A DNA stretch of 64,000 bases from Bacteroidales bacterium (GTDB lineage: Bacteria; Bacteroidota; Bacteroidia; Bacteroidales; UBA932), in the NCBI GenBank assembly GCA_021371955.1, contig JAJFVD010000012.1, forward strand, positions 62,001 through 126,000. The letters are read 5' to 3'. The translations under genes and the position numbers were made by a program. Positions 52,971 to 63,044 of this stretch are shown here, one piece after another. Position 1 is the stretch's first letter; the number at the start of each line of letters is the position of its first letter. The notes under the pieces were generated by a model. That model ran no database searches. It was not told where the DNA came from and saw only the letters and a program-made list of their open reading frames with translations.

Positions 52971-54830
52971 CTACTCGGCTTTAATCTCTTCGATGCTCAC
53001 GCCTTCTGCTCCGGAGTCGGAGAGAAGCTTAAGAAGGATTTCAGCATCGGTGCGGTTTGCGTACGGGCCTATGAAAAACAATGTTTTTCCGTTGACAGGT
53101 TTGCGGGCGATGTCCTTATCGGTGTTTTTCCTTATTATGTCAAGCAGGAATTGAGGAATCTCGTTTGGATAATTCTCAAGTTTGAGCTGATATGTTTTTT
53201 TAGCGACAACCTTTGACTCCAGAAGTCTGGCGTTTTTAATGGTGACGCTCTTTCCTCCCTGATATGCAACACCAATGGCGGTGCGAAATCCAAGGCTTTT
53301 CACTTTAACAAGGGCCTTTGACATCTCTTCGTAGTTGTAAAACTGCCCGGCAGAGTAAAGCCATTTCCCTGTTGGAGTCTTTCTTTCGAATACCGGACTT
53401 ATTCCTTTGAAGGATTTTTTGTTTGCCCTTTCTGTTTGCACAGATAGTTGTATGCGGTAAATCAATTCGTCAGAAACAAGGTTGTCCTCGGCTATTTCGG
53501 ATTCGGTCCCGACACGGAAATTATAATCAAAAGCAACAACGGGGTCGAGAATTATCATTTCCGGAAGAGAGCCTAAAGAATGCTTTTCAACTTCAAAATT
53601 AATTATTGGTTCTGCATTGGGTGTCGAAACAGAATCTTTAAGGAAATCATCGCTTCTTGGAATGATCAAGCCCTTGCTCAGGAAATCCATCTCTCTTTTC
53701 TGAATTGCCAGATTGGCGCTTCTAAGCTGCTCCTGTTGCTCAATTAGTCTTATCTCTCCCTGGGTAATCTTTTTTTCAAGAGCGGTTTTTTCGGACGATT
53801 CGGTTAAGCCGGAATACAGCTCTCTGTTACGGGAATTTTCACCGATTGTTTTGTCAATTTCAAGCTGAATCTGCCTGACGCTCTTTACCATAGAGGAATA
53901 ACCATCTATTTCCGGGCTTGTCCTAACAGTTCCTTCTGTCTCCTTTTTCGGTTTTGAGCCTGCAGGTAACAGGCGGGATATGTTAAAAGCTTCCACGGAA
54001 GAGTCTATTGAACTCTTTACCGGAGTGCTTTCGTATTGCAGTTTATAAATACTGATGCTGTCTGCAGATGCAACGTCACGGTTGGATGCGATGAAAGTAT
54101 AAAGTCCGTCGTCGGAATTTATGAACATAAGATCGTCTGCGGGAGAAGAGTAAGGGAAGCCAAGATTCTGCGGAATTCCCCAGTCATTTATCTTTTCGTC
54201 CCATGTGCTCATGTAAAGGTCAAAGCCGCCCATCCCATACTGTCCGTTGGAAGCAAAATAAAGTTCTTTTCCTCCGGGGCTAAGAATTGGAAGTATTTCG
54301 TCTCCTGCAGAATTTATATTGTTGTTAAGCGGTTCAGGTGCGCTCCATGTATTATCTCCCACAAGGGATGTCTGATAAATATCCCGGCGTCCGCGTGCAT
54401 TCACAGAGGAGAAAAAAATCTTTACAGGAATGCCTCTTAATAAAATTGCATTTTTCGGATTGCCTTCGGCACCTCTTTTATCCATTGACGACGGTACTGC
54501 GGTCCAGCTGCTGTCCGGGATTCCGGGGATGTACAGATAAAAGTCGTATTTTGGAACAGTTACAGACCCAAGAGCTATTGGCCGGGTCGAGTATTCAAGC
54601 ATGCTGAGTCCGTTTTCGCTTCGGGCGACCTGAATTGTGAGTGTTTTTAAGAAACTTGTATCCTGAGTTTCCGAGATTAACTCTTTATAAATCTCTATGG
54701 CTTCTTTAAATTTATAACTTCTTCTTAATTCTTCTGCTTTTAAATATTTTTGACTGCTGTTTTGTGCCCGCACCTCAACAAGACTACCCGCAAGCAGAAT
54801 GATAAAGAGCAAGAAGATAGACCTGTTCAT
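52971..54830 (-). CDS. Envelope protein with TPR, PD40 propeller, coiled coil and SPOR-like ends
   Basis: The 619-residue protein has a signal peptide (cleavage near VRAQ), a short TPR-like helical region (about 25-75), and WD40-like/PD40 strands (ILPILSPGGKELYFASNG, then DDLMFINSDDGLYTFIA). A coiled coil follows at about 310-380 (LEKKITQGEIRLIEQQEQL). The C-terminal part looks like two SPOR-like repeats: one around LIYRIQLSV to FRTAIGVAYQGG, another ending KTLFFIGPYANRTDAEIL. It resembles PorE-type periplasmic proteins of Bacteroidota, which are TPR-PD40-OmpA, but the OmpA domain is replaced here. It likely contacts peptidoglycan. Whether it serves type IX secretion is unknown. Confidence 0.75.
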   Translation of the reverse strand: MNRSIFLLFIILLAGSLVEVRAQNSSQKYLKAEELRRSYKFKEAIEIYKELISETQDTSFLKTLTIQVARSENGLSMLEYSTRPIALGSVTVPKYDFYLYIPGIPDSSWTAVPSSMDKRGAEGNPKNAILLRGIPVKIFFSSVNARGRRDIYQTSLVGDNTWSAPEPLNNNINSAGDEILPILSPGGKELYFASNGQYGMGGFDLYMSTWDEKINDWGIPQNLGFPYSSPADDLMFINSDDGLYTFIASNRDVASADSISIYKLQYESTPVKSSIDSSVEAFNISRLLPAGSKPKKETEGTVRTSPEIDGYSSMVKSVRQIQLEIDKTIGENSRNRELYSGLTESSEKTALEKKITQGEIRLIEQQEQLRSANLAIQKREMDFLSKGLIIPRSDDFLKDSVSTPNAEPIINFEVEKHSLGSLPEMIILDPVVAFDYNFRVGTESEIAEDNLVSDELIYRIQLSVQTERANKKSFKGISPVFERKTPTGKWLYSAGQFYNYEEMSKALVKVKSLGFRTAIGVAYQGGKSVTIKNARLLESKVVAKKTYQLKLENYPNEIPQFLLDIIRKNTDKDIARKPVNGKTLFFIGPYANRTDAEILLKLLSDSGAEGVSIEEIKAE

Positions 54831-54946
54831 ATATGATTATTAATAATGTGAGCAACAAAATTACGAATTTCTTCATATTTTGTGAAAAAATACTACTTTT
54901 GTACCCTATTTTCGATGAATTATATAATATTTAAATCATATATTCC

Positions 54947-57900
54947 ATGCAAAGTAAAGGTGCCATCAGACTTGTGGCGATATTAATTGCCCTGGCTTGT
55001 TTTTATCAGCTGTCATTTACCTGGGCAACAAGACATCAGGAGAAAAAAGCAAAAGAGTATGCAAAAACTGCTGTAATGGCAGAAAAAAACACTCCGGCTT
55101 TTGCAGCTATTCCGGAATTAAACAAATCATTTTATCTCGATTCTCTTCTTCTTGCGAAAGAGAGATTTTATCTTGATTCAATAACTGCAGAAAAAGTATT
55201 CCTCGGATTCACTTTCAAACAGGTGAAGGAAAAAGAGCTTAATCTGGGTCTTGACCTCAGGGGTGGGATGAACGTGATGCTCGAGGTTAAAGTTTATGAT
55301 CTGGTGAGCGCTCTTGCAAATCACAGTACAAACCCGCAATTCGTTGCTGCAATGAATCAGGCACAGGCCAATATGGCAAGTTCCCGCGCCGATTTCATTA
55401 CTCTTTTTGCTGAATCATGGGATAAGGTTGCTCCTGGTCAGAGACTCTCGCAAATTTTCGGAACATACGAAATGCGCGATAAAATCAAACCGGAAACATC
55501 AAACTCAGAAGTTATAACAATAATAAGAGGCGAGGCAGAAAGTGCAATCTCAAATTCATTTAATGTATTGAGAAACCGTATTGACCGCTTTGGTGTAACC
55601 CAGCCGAATATTCAGAAAATGGGAAACACCGGCCGTATTCTTGTTGAGCTTCCCGGCGTGAAAGATCCTGAGCGTGTTCGTAAACTCCTTCAGGGAACAG
55701 CTTCACTTGAATTCTGGGAAACATATGAAAATCCCGAAGTATATCAATATCTTGTTGAGGCAAACAACACTATCAAGAACATCCTTGCCGATGTTACACC
55801 TGCAGATACTTCAACTCTTGCTCTTGCCGCAGACTCAACAAAAGTTCTTGCTGCAGCAGCTGCTCCGGATTCAACAAAAGCTGTAAGCGATTCTGCAAAG
55901 GTTGCAAAAGAACTTCTTGCCGGAGTTATTCAAACAGACTCATTGTCCGGAAACGAGATTGCAATGGCAAAAGAAAACCCATTGTTCTTCGTTCTTAATC
56001 CAAGCGTTGCTCAGGGCCAGCTTCTTCCGGGAGCCTGCATAGGAAGGGCACACTATAAAGACACTGCAAAGATTGGCTACTGGCTTAGACTACCTCAGGT
56101 TCAGTCGCTATTCCCTGCAGATTTCAGACCTCTTTGGACTGTTAAACCAGTTGACCCATCAGGCGTAATATATGAACTGGTTGCAATTAAGGCAAACACC
56201 CGCGACGGACGTGCTCCTCTCGATGGAGGTGTTGTTACAGATGCCAACCGTTCATTTGGCAGCAATAGTGCAGTTCCTGAAGTGGACATGGCTATGAATG
56301 CCGAAGGTGCAAGAATATGGGCAACAATGACAGCGAACAATGTCGGCCGTCAGATTGCAATTGTTCTTGACGGAATGGTTTACTCATATCCTAGAGTTAA
56401 CGGTGAAATCACAGGCGGACGCTCAAACATCAGCGGTCAGTTTACAATAGAGGAGGCTGATGACCTTGCAAACGTTCTTAAATCCGGTAAACTTCCGGCT
56501 CCTGCAAGAATTGTACAGGATACAGTAGTAGGACCATCACTTGGTAGCGAATCAATCAATGCGGGACTTATCTCCTTTGCTCTTGCATTCGTTCTTGTGC
56601 TTATATATATGGCCCTTTATTACAACAAGGCCGGTTTAGTAGCAAACCTTGCGTTGCTGGCCAACGTTATATTCCTGTTTGGAGCGCTTGTATCATTTGG
56701 AGCAGTCCTTACTCTCCCCGGTATCGCCGGTATCGTGCTGACGCTTGGTATGGCGGTGGATGCAAACGTTATCATTTATGAACGGATAAAAGAGGAGCTG
56801 CGGGCAGGAAAAGGGATTGGCCTGGCTATTGCCGACGGGTACAAACATGCCTACTCTGCAATTGTAGATGGTAACCTTACAACAATTATTACCGGTGTTA
56901 TACTTGCGATATTCGGTTCTGGTCCTGTTCAGGGATTTGCAACCACTCTCGTAATGGGTATCATTACCTCCCTTATAACCTCAATATTCATTTCGAGACT
57001 TGTTTTTGAATGGATGCTTAAGAAAAAGAAAAAAATCACTTTCGATAACAAATATACACGCAACTTCCTGCACAATACAAAGATTGACTTTGTATACCTG
57101 AGAAAGTATGCATACATATTCTCTATCTCGGTAACAGTTATTGGCCTTGCCTTTATGTTTACAAAGGGATTCAGCTATGGCGTGGACTTTACCGGTGGTC
57201 GTACTTATGTTATCCGTTTCGACAAGGATGTAACAACTGAAAATGTAAGAACTGCAATTCTCAATGAATTCAAAGAAGGTATAGAGGTTAAACAGTTTGG
57301 TAGTGCAAACCAGATGAAGGTTACAACCAAATTCATGATTGAAGATAACTCTCCTGAAACAGACCAGATTGTTGATACAAAAGTATACAATGCTGTAAAA
57401 GGACTTTATGCAGCTCCTATCAGTTATGAAGAGTTTGTTTCTACAACCGATAACCCTAATGGTATAATTCAATCGGAAAAAGTAGGACCGACCATTGCGG
57501 ATGACATTAAACGTGATGCTGTTTTGGCAATTGTTCTTGCACTGTTGGCAATCTTCCTATACATAGCTGCCCGATTCCGTAACTGGAGCTGGGGTACCGG
57601 CGGTGTTGTATCGCTCATACACGATGCGATTTTCACAATGAGTTTCTTCTCGATATTCTCAGGCATACTTCCATTCAGCCTGGATGTTGACTCGACATTC
57701 ATTGCCGCGATCCTTACAATCATCGGATACTCTATCAATGACTCGGTGGTTATTTTCGACAGGATTCGCGAATACAAGACACTGTATCCTAAACGCGAAC
57801 TTAGCCTTAACATTAATGAGGCCCTCAACAGTACATTGTCAAGAACAGTGAATACCGGAGGTACAACACTGGTAACAATGATAGCAATCGCAATCTTCGG

Positions 57901-58048
57901 AGGCGAGGTAATCAGAGGTTTCTCTGTTGCCCTTATCATCGGTATCCTTATAGGTACTTACTCATCAATATTTGTAGGTACTCCTATTGTTTATGATATG
58001 TCAAAACTTCAGGAAAAAAGAGAAAAGAGAAAAGCTCTTGCCAAATAA
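54947..58048 (+). CDS. secDF: Fused protein-export membrane protein SecDF
   Basis: SecD and SecF use the proton motive force to pull exported proteins out of the SecYEG channel. In this 1033-residue chain SecD is at about residues 1-640 (LGLDLRGGMNVMLEV, a periplasmic domain with FGVTQPNIQKMG, then LTLGMAVDANVIIYERIKEE). SecF is at about 690-1030 (YGVDFTGGRTYVIRF and SINDSVVIFDRIREY). Both halves have six membrane helices. The fused form is usual in Bacteroidota. A -7-like TACTTTTG lies at 54894-54901. It ends at the terminator at 58068. Confidence 0.96.
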   Translation: MQSKGAIRLVAILIALACFYQLSFTWATRHQEKKAKEYAKTAVMAEKNTPAFAAIPELNKSFYLDSLLLAKERFYLDSITAEKVFLGFTFKQVKEKELNLGLDLRGGMNVMLEVKVYDLVSALANHSTNPQFVAAMNQAQANMASSRADFITLFAESWDKVAPGQRLSQIFGTYEMRDKIKPETSNSEVITIIRGEAESAISNSFNVLRNRIDRFGVTQPNIQKMGNTGRILVELPGVKDPERVRKLLQGTASLEFWETYENPEVYQYLVEANNTIKNILADVTPADTSTLALAADSTKVLAAAAAPDSTKAVSDSAKVAKELLAGVIQTDSLSGNEIAMAKENPLFFVLNPSVAQGQLLPGACIGRAHYKDTAKIGYWLRLPQVQSLFPADFRPLWTVKPVDPSGVIYELVAIKANTRDGRAPLDGGVVTDANRSFGSNSAVPEVDMAMNAEGARIWATMTANNVGRQIAIVLDGMVYSYPRVNGEITGGRSNISGQFTIEEADDLANVLKSGKLPAPARIVQDTVVGPSLGSESINAGLISFALAFVLVLIYMALYYNKAGLVANLALLANVIFLFGALVSFGAVLTLPGIAGIVLTLGMAVDANVIIYERIKEELRAGKGIGLAIADGYKHAYSAIVDGNLTTIITGVILAIFGSGPVQGFATTLVMGIITSLITSIFISRLVFEWMLKKKKKITFDNKYTRNFLHNTKIDFVYLRKYAYIFSISVTVIGLAFMFTKGFSYGVDFTGGRTYVIRFDKDVTTENVRTAILNEFKEGIEVKQFGSANQMKVTTKFMIEDNSPETDQIVDTKVYNAVKGLYAAPISYEEFVSTTDNPNGIIQSEKVGPTIADDIKRDAVLAIVLALLAIFLYIAARFRNWSWGTGGVVSLIHDAIFTMSFFSIFSGILPFSLDVDSTFIAAILTIIGYSINDSVVIFDRIREYKTLYPKRELSLNINEALNSTLSRTVNTGGTTLVTMIAIAIFGGEVIRGFSVALIIGILIGTYSSIFVGTPIVYDMSKLQEKREKRKALAK

Positions 58049-58067
58049 ATTTTGAAGATTATATGTG

Positions 58068-58099
58068 AAAAAGCTGCCTGTTAACGGGCAGCTTTTTTT
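58068..58099 (+). terminator. Terminator of secDF
   Basis: AAGCTGCC pairs with GGGCAGCTT around a short loop, followed by TTTTTTT. Confidence 0.9.
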
Positions 58100-58233
58100 G
58101 TTGACAACAGCTCGTCCGCTCCATTTGCATTATTGTTTAACTCACTCTTTTTATGAGATTTTATTTGAGATTTATTTGTTTTTGCAGCGTTTTATTGTAA
58201 ACTTTGTAGGAAATAATTAAAAATCATAACAAA

Positions 58234-59613
58234 ATGGAACTTCCTTTTGCAGAATCCTACAAAATTAAAATGGTTGAGACCATAAGAAAAAGCTCAAGAG
58301 CGGAGAGAGAGCAGTGGATGAAAGATGCGAACTACAACCTTTTCAATTTAAAGAGCGACTATGTCTTTATTGACCTTCTGACAGACTCCGGAACAGGGGC
58401 AATGAGCGACAAACAATGGGCTGCAATGATGGAAGGCGACGAAAGCTATGCCGGAGCACGCTCTTTTTTCAATTTAAAGGAGAGTATCAGCAACATTACG
58501 GGCTTCCCCTACTTCCTGCCTACCCATCAGGGAAGAGCTGCCGAGAATGTCCTGTTTTCTGCTTTAATCAAGGCCGGCGACATTCTTCCCGGAAACTCCC
58601 ATTTTGATACAACAAAAGGACACATTGAATTCCGCAAAGCCCATGCAATTGACTGCACAATTGACGAGGCTAAGGATACAACAATAGAACTTCCGTTTAA
58701 AGGCAATATGGACCTTGGTAAGCTGGAGGATGTACTTAAAAAATACCCTAAGGAAAAAATCCCCTGCATAGTTCTTACTATTACAAATAACACAGCCGGA
58801 GGACAGCCTGTTTCAATGGAGAACATTAAAGGTGTATCTCTTCTTGCAAAGAAATACGGAATTAAGCTACTTGTAGACTCTGCCAGGTTTGCCGAAAATG
58901 CTTACTTTATAAAAACCCGCGAAAAGGGCTACGACAAGAAATCCATTCGCGAAATATGTCTTGAGATGTTCGGTTATGCCGACTTTATGACAATGTCTGC
59001 CAAGAAAGATGCTATTGTTAATATGGGCGGGTTCATTGCTTTCCGTCACGAGGAAGACTGGCGCAACTGCCAGATGTACACTATTATGTATGAGGGGTTC
59101 ATTACATACGGCGGCATGTCCGGCCGCGACATGAACGCTCTTGCGCAAGGTCTTCGCGAGGGAACAGATTTTGAGTATCTTGAAACCAGAATAGGCCAGA
59201 TTGCATACCTTGGCAAAAAACTGGATGAATATGGAATTCCTTATCAACGCCCTGCAGGCGGGCATGCAATCTTTCTGGATGCAAAGAAAATTCTTGTAAA
59301 TGTACCAAAGGAAGAACTCATTGCTCAGACACTTGGAATCGAACTCTATCTTGAGGGAGGAATAAGGGGCGTTGAAATAGGCACGCTGCTTGCCGACCGC
59401 GATCCGGAAACCCGTGAAAACCGCTATCCGGCACTGGAACTCCTTCGCCTTGCAATACCAAGAAGAGTATATACAAACAACCATATGGATTTTATTGCAG
59501 CAGCCGTAAAGAATGTTTATGACCGCCGGGATTCAATAACAAGAGGGTATATTATCAAAAAGGAGCTGCCTATCATGAGGCACTTTACGGTTGAGCTTGA
59601 ACCGGCAAAGTAA
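58234..59613 (+). CDS. tnaA: Tryptophanase (tryptophan indole-lyase)
   Basis: This PLP enzyme splits tryptophan into indole, pyruvate and ammonia. The 459-residue protein has the PLP lysine in MTMSAKKDAIVNMGG (about 256). Three residues that distinguish it from tyrosine phenol-lyase point to tryptophanase: Asp in HFDTTKGH, Ile in VEIGTLL and His in MRHFTVEL. The start MELPFAESYKIKMVE is like the Bacteroides enzyme. No TnaC leader or TnaB permease is seen nearby, so regulation differs from E. coli. Transcribed alone. Confidence 0.88.
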   Translation: MELPFAESYKIKMVETIRKSSRAEREQWMKDANYNLFNLKSDYVFIDLLTDSGTGAMSDKQWAAMMEGDESYAGARSFFNLKESISNITGFPYFLPTHQGRAAENVLFSALIKAGDILPGNSHFDTTKGHIEFRKAHAIDCTIDEAKDTTIELPFKGNMDLGKLEDVLKKYPKEKIPCIVLTITNNTAGGQPVSMENIKGVSLLAKKYGIKLLVDSARFAENAYFIKTREKGYDKKSIREICLEMFGYADFMTMSAKKDAIVNMGGFIAFRHEEDWRNCQMYTIMYEGFITYGGMSGRDMNALAQGLREGTDFEYLETRIGQIAYLGKKLDEYGIPYQRPAGGHAIFLDAKKILVNVPKEELIAQTLGIELYLEGGIRGVEIGTLLADRDPETRENRYPALELLRLAIPRRVYTNNHMDFIAAAVKNVYDRRDSITRGYIIKKELPIMRHFTVELEPAK

Positions 59614-59656
59614 TTCGCCCCAAAGCAAAGACTTGAAAATCTAATTAATAAATTAT

Positions 59657-61501
59657 ATGTGTGGTATAGTGGGTTATATCGGACCGCGCGAGGCGTATCC
59701 GATTCTTATTAAAGGGCTCCACAGGCTTGAGTACAGAGGTTACGACAGTGCAGGTGTTGCACTCATAAATAATTCAGGTACCCTAAGCATTTATAAGGCA
59801 AAAGGGAAAGTACAGCAACTTGAGGAGTTTTCTCAGCAAAAGGATATATCCGGAACGATTGGCATTGCACACACACGATGGGCCACGCATGGAGAGCCAA
59901 ATTATCAGAACGCCCACCCTCATTTCTCGATGTCGGAGAGTATTGCCCTCATTCACAACGGCATTATTGAGAATTATGCGGTATTGAAGGAGGCTCTGAT
60001 TAAAAAAGGATTTGAGTTTCGAAGCAATACCGATACGGAAGTTCTGGTTCATCTCATAGACTTTATAAAAAGAGAGGAAAATACAGACCTCTGCCGGGCA
60101 ATTCAGCTTGCTCTTCAACAGGTAATAGGAGCCTTCGCCATTGCCGTAATTGAGAAAGAGAACCCAAACATAATGATTGCAGCAAGAAAGAGCAGTCCTC
60201 TTGTGATTGGCATTGGGAAGGGAGAATTTTTCCTTGCTTCTGATGCTACTCCAATTGTTGAGTACACAAAAGAGGTTGTTTATCTTAACGATAACGAGGT
60301 GGCAATAATTGAGAGGGGCAAAGAACTCAGGGTTGTCGATTTTATGAACAGCGAAAAAAGCCATAAAATACAACATCTCGAACTTACAATAAGCCAACTG
60401 GAGAGAGGGGAGTATGAGCATTTTATGCTGAAGGAGATTTTTGAACAGCCGCGCACTATCCGTGACTGTATGAGGGGAAGGATTAACATAGAGGGGAATA
60501 ATGTAGTTCTGTCCGGAGTCCTTGACAATACAGAAAAATTCAAAAATGCCAGAAGGATAATTATTGTGGCCTGCGGTACTTCCTGGCATGCAGCACTCAT
60601 AGGAGAGCACCTGATCGAAAGCCTTTGCCGTATTCCTGTTGAGGTTGAATATGCATCAGAATTCCGGTACCGCAATCCGGTTATTTACGAAGATGATATT
60701 GTAATTGCCATTTCCCAATCAGGAGAAACGGCCGATACTCTTGCCGCGGTTGAACTCTCGCGATCTAAAGGGGCCTTCATATACGGAATATGCAATGCCG
60801 TTGGCTCCTCTATTCCCCGGAACACAAATTCCGGTTCATACATACACGTGGGACCGGAAATTGGGGTTGCATCCACAAAGGCATTTACAGGACAGGTTAC
60901 CGTTCTTGCAATGCTGGCCTTAACTATCGCAAAGGTAAAGGAGACGATTACCCAAAAGGAGCTTGAAGGATTTGTTGCAGAACTTTCTCAAATCCCCGAT
61001 AAGATTGAGAAAATTCTCGAAAAGAGCGATAAGATTAAAAAGTTTTCGAGAATTTTCACATACGCCAAAAACTTCATCTATCTGGGCAGAGGATTCAGCT
61101 ATCCGGCAGCACTTGAAGGAGCTCTTAAACTTAAGGAGATATCATATATACACGCAGAGGGCTATCCTGCGGCGGAGATGAAGCATGGCCCTATTGCCCT
61201 CATCGATTCCGATATGCCGGTTGTTGTGATTGCAACCAAAAACAATCTTTACGAAAAGGTTGTGAGCAATATTCAGGAGATTAAAGCCAGAAACGGAAGG
61301 GTAATCGCCATTGTCACAGAAGGCGATACTCAGGTGAGCAAACTGGCAGATTTCTGCATTGAAGTCCCGGACACGCATGAATATCTCGACCCTTTACTCT
61401 CCGTCATTCCTCTCCAGCTTTTAGCCTATCATATAGCCGTGACAAAAGGCCGTGATGTAGACCAGCCGCGCAACCTGGCGAAATCGGTGACAGTGGAGTA
61501 A
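59657..61501 (+). CDS. glmS: Glucosamine-6-phosphate synthase GlmS (isomerising)
   Basis: GlmS makes glucosamine-6-phosphate from fructose-6-phosphate and glutamine, the entry to peptidoglycan and LPS precursors. The 614-residue protein has an N-terminal glutaminase domain with nucleophile Cys2 (MCGIVGYIGPRE), and two SIS sugar-isomerase domains (CGTSWHAALIGE and SQSGETADTLAAV; LGRGFSYPAALEGALKLKE). It ends PRNLAKSVTVE, as is standard. It starts 43 bases after tnaA. No ribozyme-like leader is seen. Confidence 0.96.
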   Translation: MCGIVGYIGPREAYPILIKGLHRLEYRGYDSAGVALINNSGTLSIYKAKGKVQQLEEFSQQKDISGTIGIAHTRWATHGEPNYQNAHPHFSMSESIALIHNGIIENYAVLKEALIKKGFEFRSNTDTEVLVHLIDFIKREENTDLCRAIQLALQQVIGAFAIAVIEKENPNIMIAARKSSPLVIGIGKGEFFLASDATPIVEYTKEVVYLNDNEVAIIERGKELRVVDFMNSEKSHKIQHLELTISQLERGEYEHFMLKEIFEQPRTIRDCMRGRINIEGNNVVLSGVLDNTEKFKNARRIIIVACGTSWHAALIGEHLIESLCRIPVEVEYASEFRYRNPVIYEDDIVIAISQSGETADTLAAVELSRSKGAFIYGICNAVGSSIPRNTNSGSYIHVGPEIGVASTKAFTGQVTVLAMLALTIAKVKETITQKELEGFVAELSQIPDKIEKILEKSDKIKKFSRIFTYAKNFIYLGRGFSYPAALEGALKLKEISYIHAEGYPAAEMKHGPIALIDSDMPVVVIATKNNLYEKVVSNIQEIKARNGRVIAIVTEGDTQVSKLADFCIEVPDTHEYLDPLLSVIPLQLLAYHIAVTKGRDVDQPRNLAKSVTVE

Positions 61502-61584
61502 CTAAAAAATTTTCCGGTTTATTAAATTGAATTACAGCTTGTTAACGGGTTTGTCGTGAATTTTGTAAAAAAACGGTGAAACAA

Positions 61585-61619
61585 TTTGCGTTTCGGTGCA
61601 TCTATAGTGGGTACATTTG
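61585..61619 (+). promoter_or_regulatory. Candidate promoter of Wzi-like gene
   Basis: TTTG (61585-61588) and TACATTTG (61612-61619) are separated by 23 bases, longer than the usual 19-21, so only the -7 element is convincing. The ATG at 61641 lies 21 bases downstream. Confidence 0.4.
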
Positions 61620-61640
61620 CCACCCATTCACCGGAACCAT

Positions 61641-63038
61641 ATGAGAAAATCCTTACTGTTTACTATATGCTTGCTCTTCACGCACCTTTCTTTTTCACAA
61701 CAAAATACATTCAACGCAACTATAGAGGCGAAAGGACTGTCCGGAAGCGGAAAAACCCTTCCATTCTGGTTTACTCACAATCAACTGGGGAAATACACCA
61801 CTTCGTCTAATTTAAAGCTTGTAACAGAGGGCAATATCTCAGGCTCTTTTTTATTATATAATGATAAGATAAAATTATCCTATGGCACCGAACTATTGTT
61901 CTGCGGCTCGGAAAACAGGGACAATGTTAAAATTATTCAGGCCTATGCCGGCCTGACATGGAGAAACATTTCGCTTAAAGTCGGAGCCTTTGCAGATGAA
62001 GAAGTTCTTGGCGGCTTGTCGGCAAGTAATGGAAATATTCTACGGTCGCGGAATTACCGGCCATATCCTAAGGTTAGTCTCTCTACAAACGGCTATATCA
62101 CAATTCCTTTTGTAGAAAATATGTTTCGTTTTAAAGCTGAATATGATGAGGGAATTCTGGAAGATAACCGGATAATAAGACACCCTCATATAAACCACGG
62201 CATGTTTGGTGTTCAGGTTTTGGCAAACAATACTTTGAAGTTCTCTTTTGAAGTAAATCGATATATATTCTGGGGAGGATACTCACAACAATACGGACAA
62301 ATGCCGGGAGGCTTTAAAAATTATATCCGGTATGTTTTGGGATTGAAAGGTGGTTCAGATTTTCTCGAAACGGACCAGTTGAATGTGGCCGGAAATCAGT
62401 TGGGATCATATTTGTTTACAGTTGAAAAAGAGGTTGGGGATTATCACATGGAACTAAGAGTCAGCCATCCTTTTGAAGATGGTTCCGGAATGATGCTTTA
62501 CAACTTTAAGGATAACATGTATTCTTTTTATGTAAAGAAAACTCCCGGATCTTTCTTTAATGAATTCCTAGTTGAATATCTCTATTCCAAAAACCAAAGC
62601 GGAAACCCCTGCAGTATTTCTGATAAATGGAAACTCCCGTATGGCGGTGACAACTATTTCAACCATGGGGTTTATGGGAGTGGCTTTACTTATCTCGGAT
62701 ACAGCATGGGTACGCCATTGTTTACTCCGGTTGAAAAGAACTCCGAAGGAATAACAACAGGATTCAAAAACAATCGCGTTTCGGCCTTTCATACAGGCGC
62801 AAAAGGTTATTTGTCCAAACAAATTTCATGGAAAGCGATGCTCACATACTCAAGGAATTTTGGAACTTATTCCAATCATCCCAACAATCATGTTCGCAGA
62901 CAAATATATTCTCTTCTTCAGATGAGTTGGAAAAGCAAATCATTGCCTCTTACCGTTTCAACTATAGCTGCCGCCGATTTTGGCTCAATGACCGAAAAAC
63001 AGCTTGGGCTTGGACTCTCATTTAAATGGGAGCTTTAG
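61641..63038 (+). CDS. Wzi-like capsule assembly outer-membrane protein
   Basis: The 465-residue protein starts at ATG 61641 (MRKSLLFTICLLFTHLSFSQ, a signal peptide); an upstream TTG at 61617 is unlikely. The rest is an outer-membrane beta-barrel with many aromatic strands, and matches the pattern of Bacteroidota capsule-assembly Wzi-family proteins (GLTWRNISLKVGAF, then later KQLGLGLSFKWEL). Wzi in E. coli anchors capsule polysaccharide on the cell surface. No capsule genes are adjacent, so the role here is inferred. Confidence 0.75.
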   Translation: MRKSLLFTICLLFTHLSFSQQNTFNATIEAKGLSGSGKTLPFWFTHNQLGKYTTSSNLKLVTEGNISGSFLLYNDKIKLSYGTELLFCGSENRDNVKIIQAYAGLTWRNISLKVGAFADEEVLGGLSASNGNILRSRNYRPYPKVSLSTNGYITIPFVENMFRFKAEYDEGILEDNRIIRHPHINHGMFGVQVLANNTLKFSFEVNRYIFWGGYSQQYGQMPGGFKNYIRYVLGLKGGSDFLETDQLNVAGNQLGSYLFTVEKEVGDYHMELRVSHPFEDGSGMMLYNFKDNMYSFYVKKTPGSFFNEFLVEYLYSKNQSGNPCSISDKWKLPYGGDNYFNHGVYGSGFTYLGYSMGTPLFTPVEKNSEGITTGFKNNRVSAFHTGAKGYLSKQISWKAMLTYSRNFGTYSNHPNNHVRRQIYSLLQMSWKSKSLPLTVSTIAAADFGSMTEKQLGLGLSFKWEL

Positions 63039-63044
63039 TGTTTC

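Noticed and set aside
58049..58233. TnaC-like leader peptide before tnaA
   Set aside because: No short Trp-containing frame with a ribosome site is visible; the gap contains the secDF terminator and AT-rich sequence.
59600..59657. glmS ribozyme upstream of glmS
   Set aside because: The tnaA-glmS gap is 43 bases, too short for the ribozyme, which is typical of Firmicutes.
61586..61810. Short overlapping frame upstream of the Wzi-like gene
   Set aside because: It is a shadow of the Wzi-like coding region with no family features or initiation signal.
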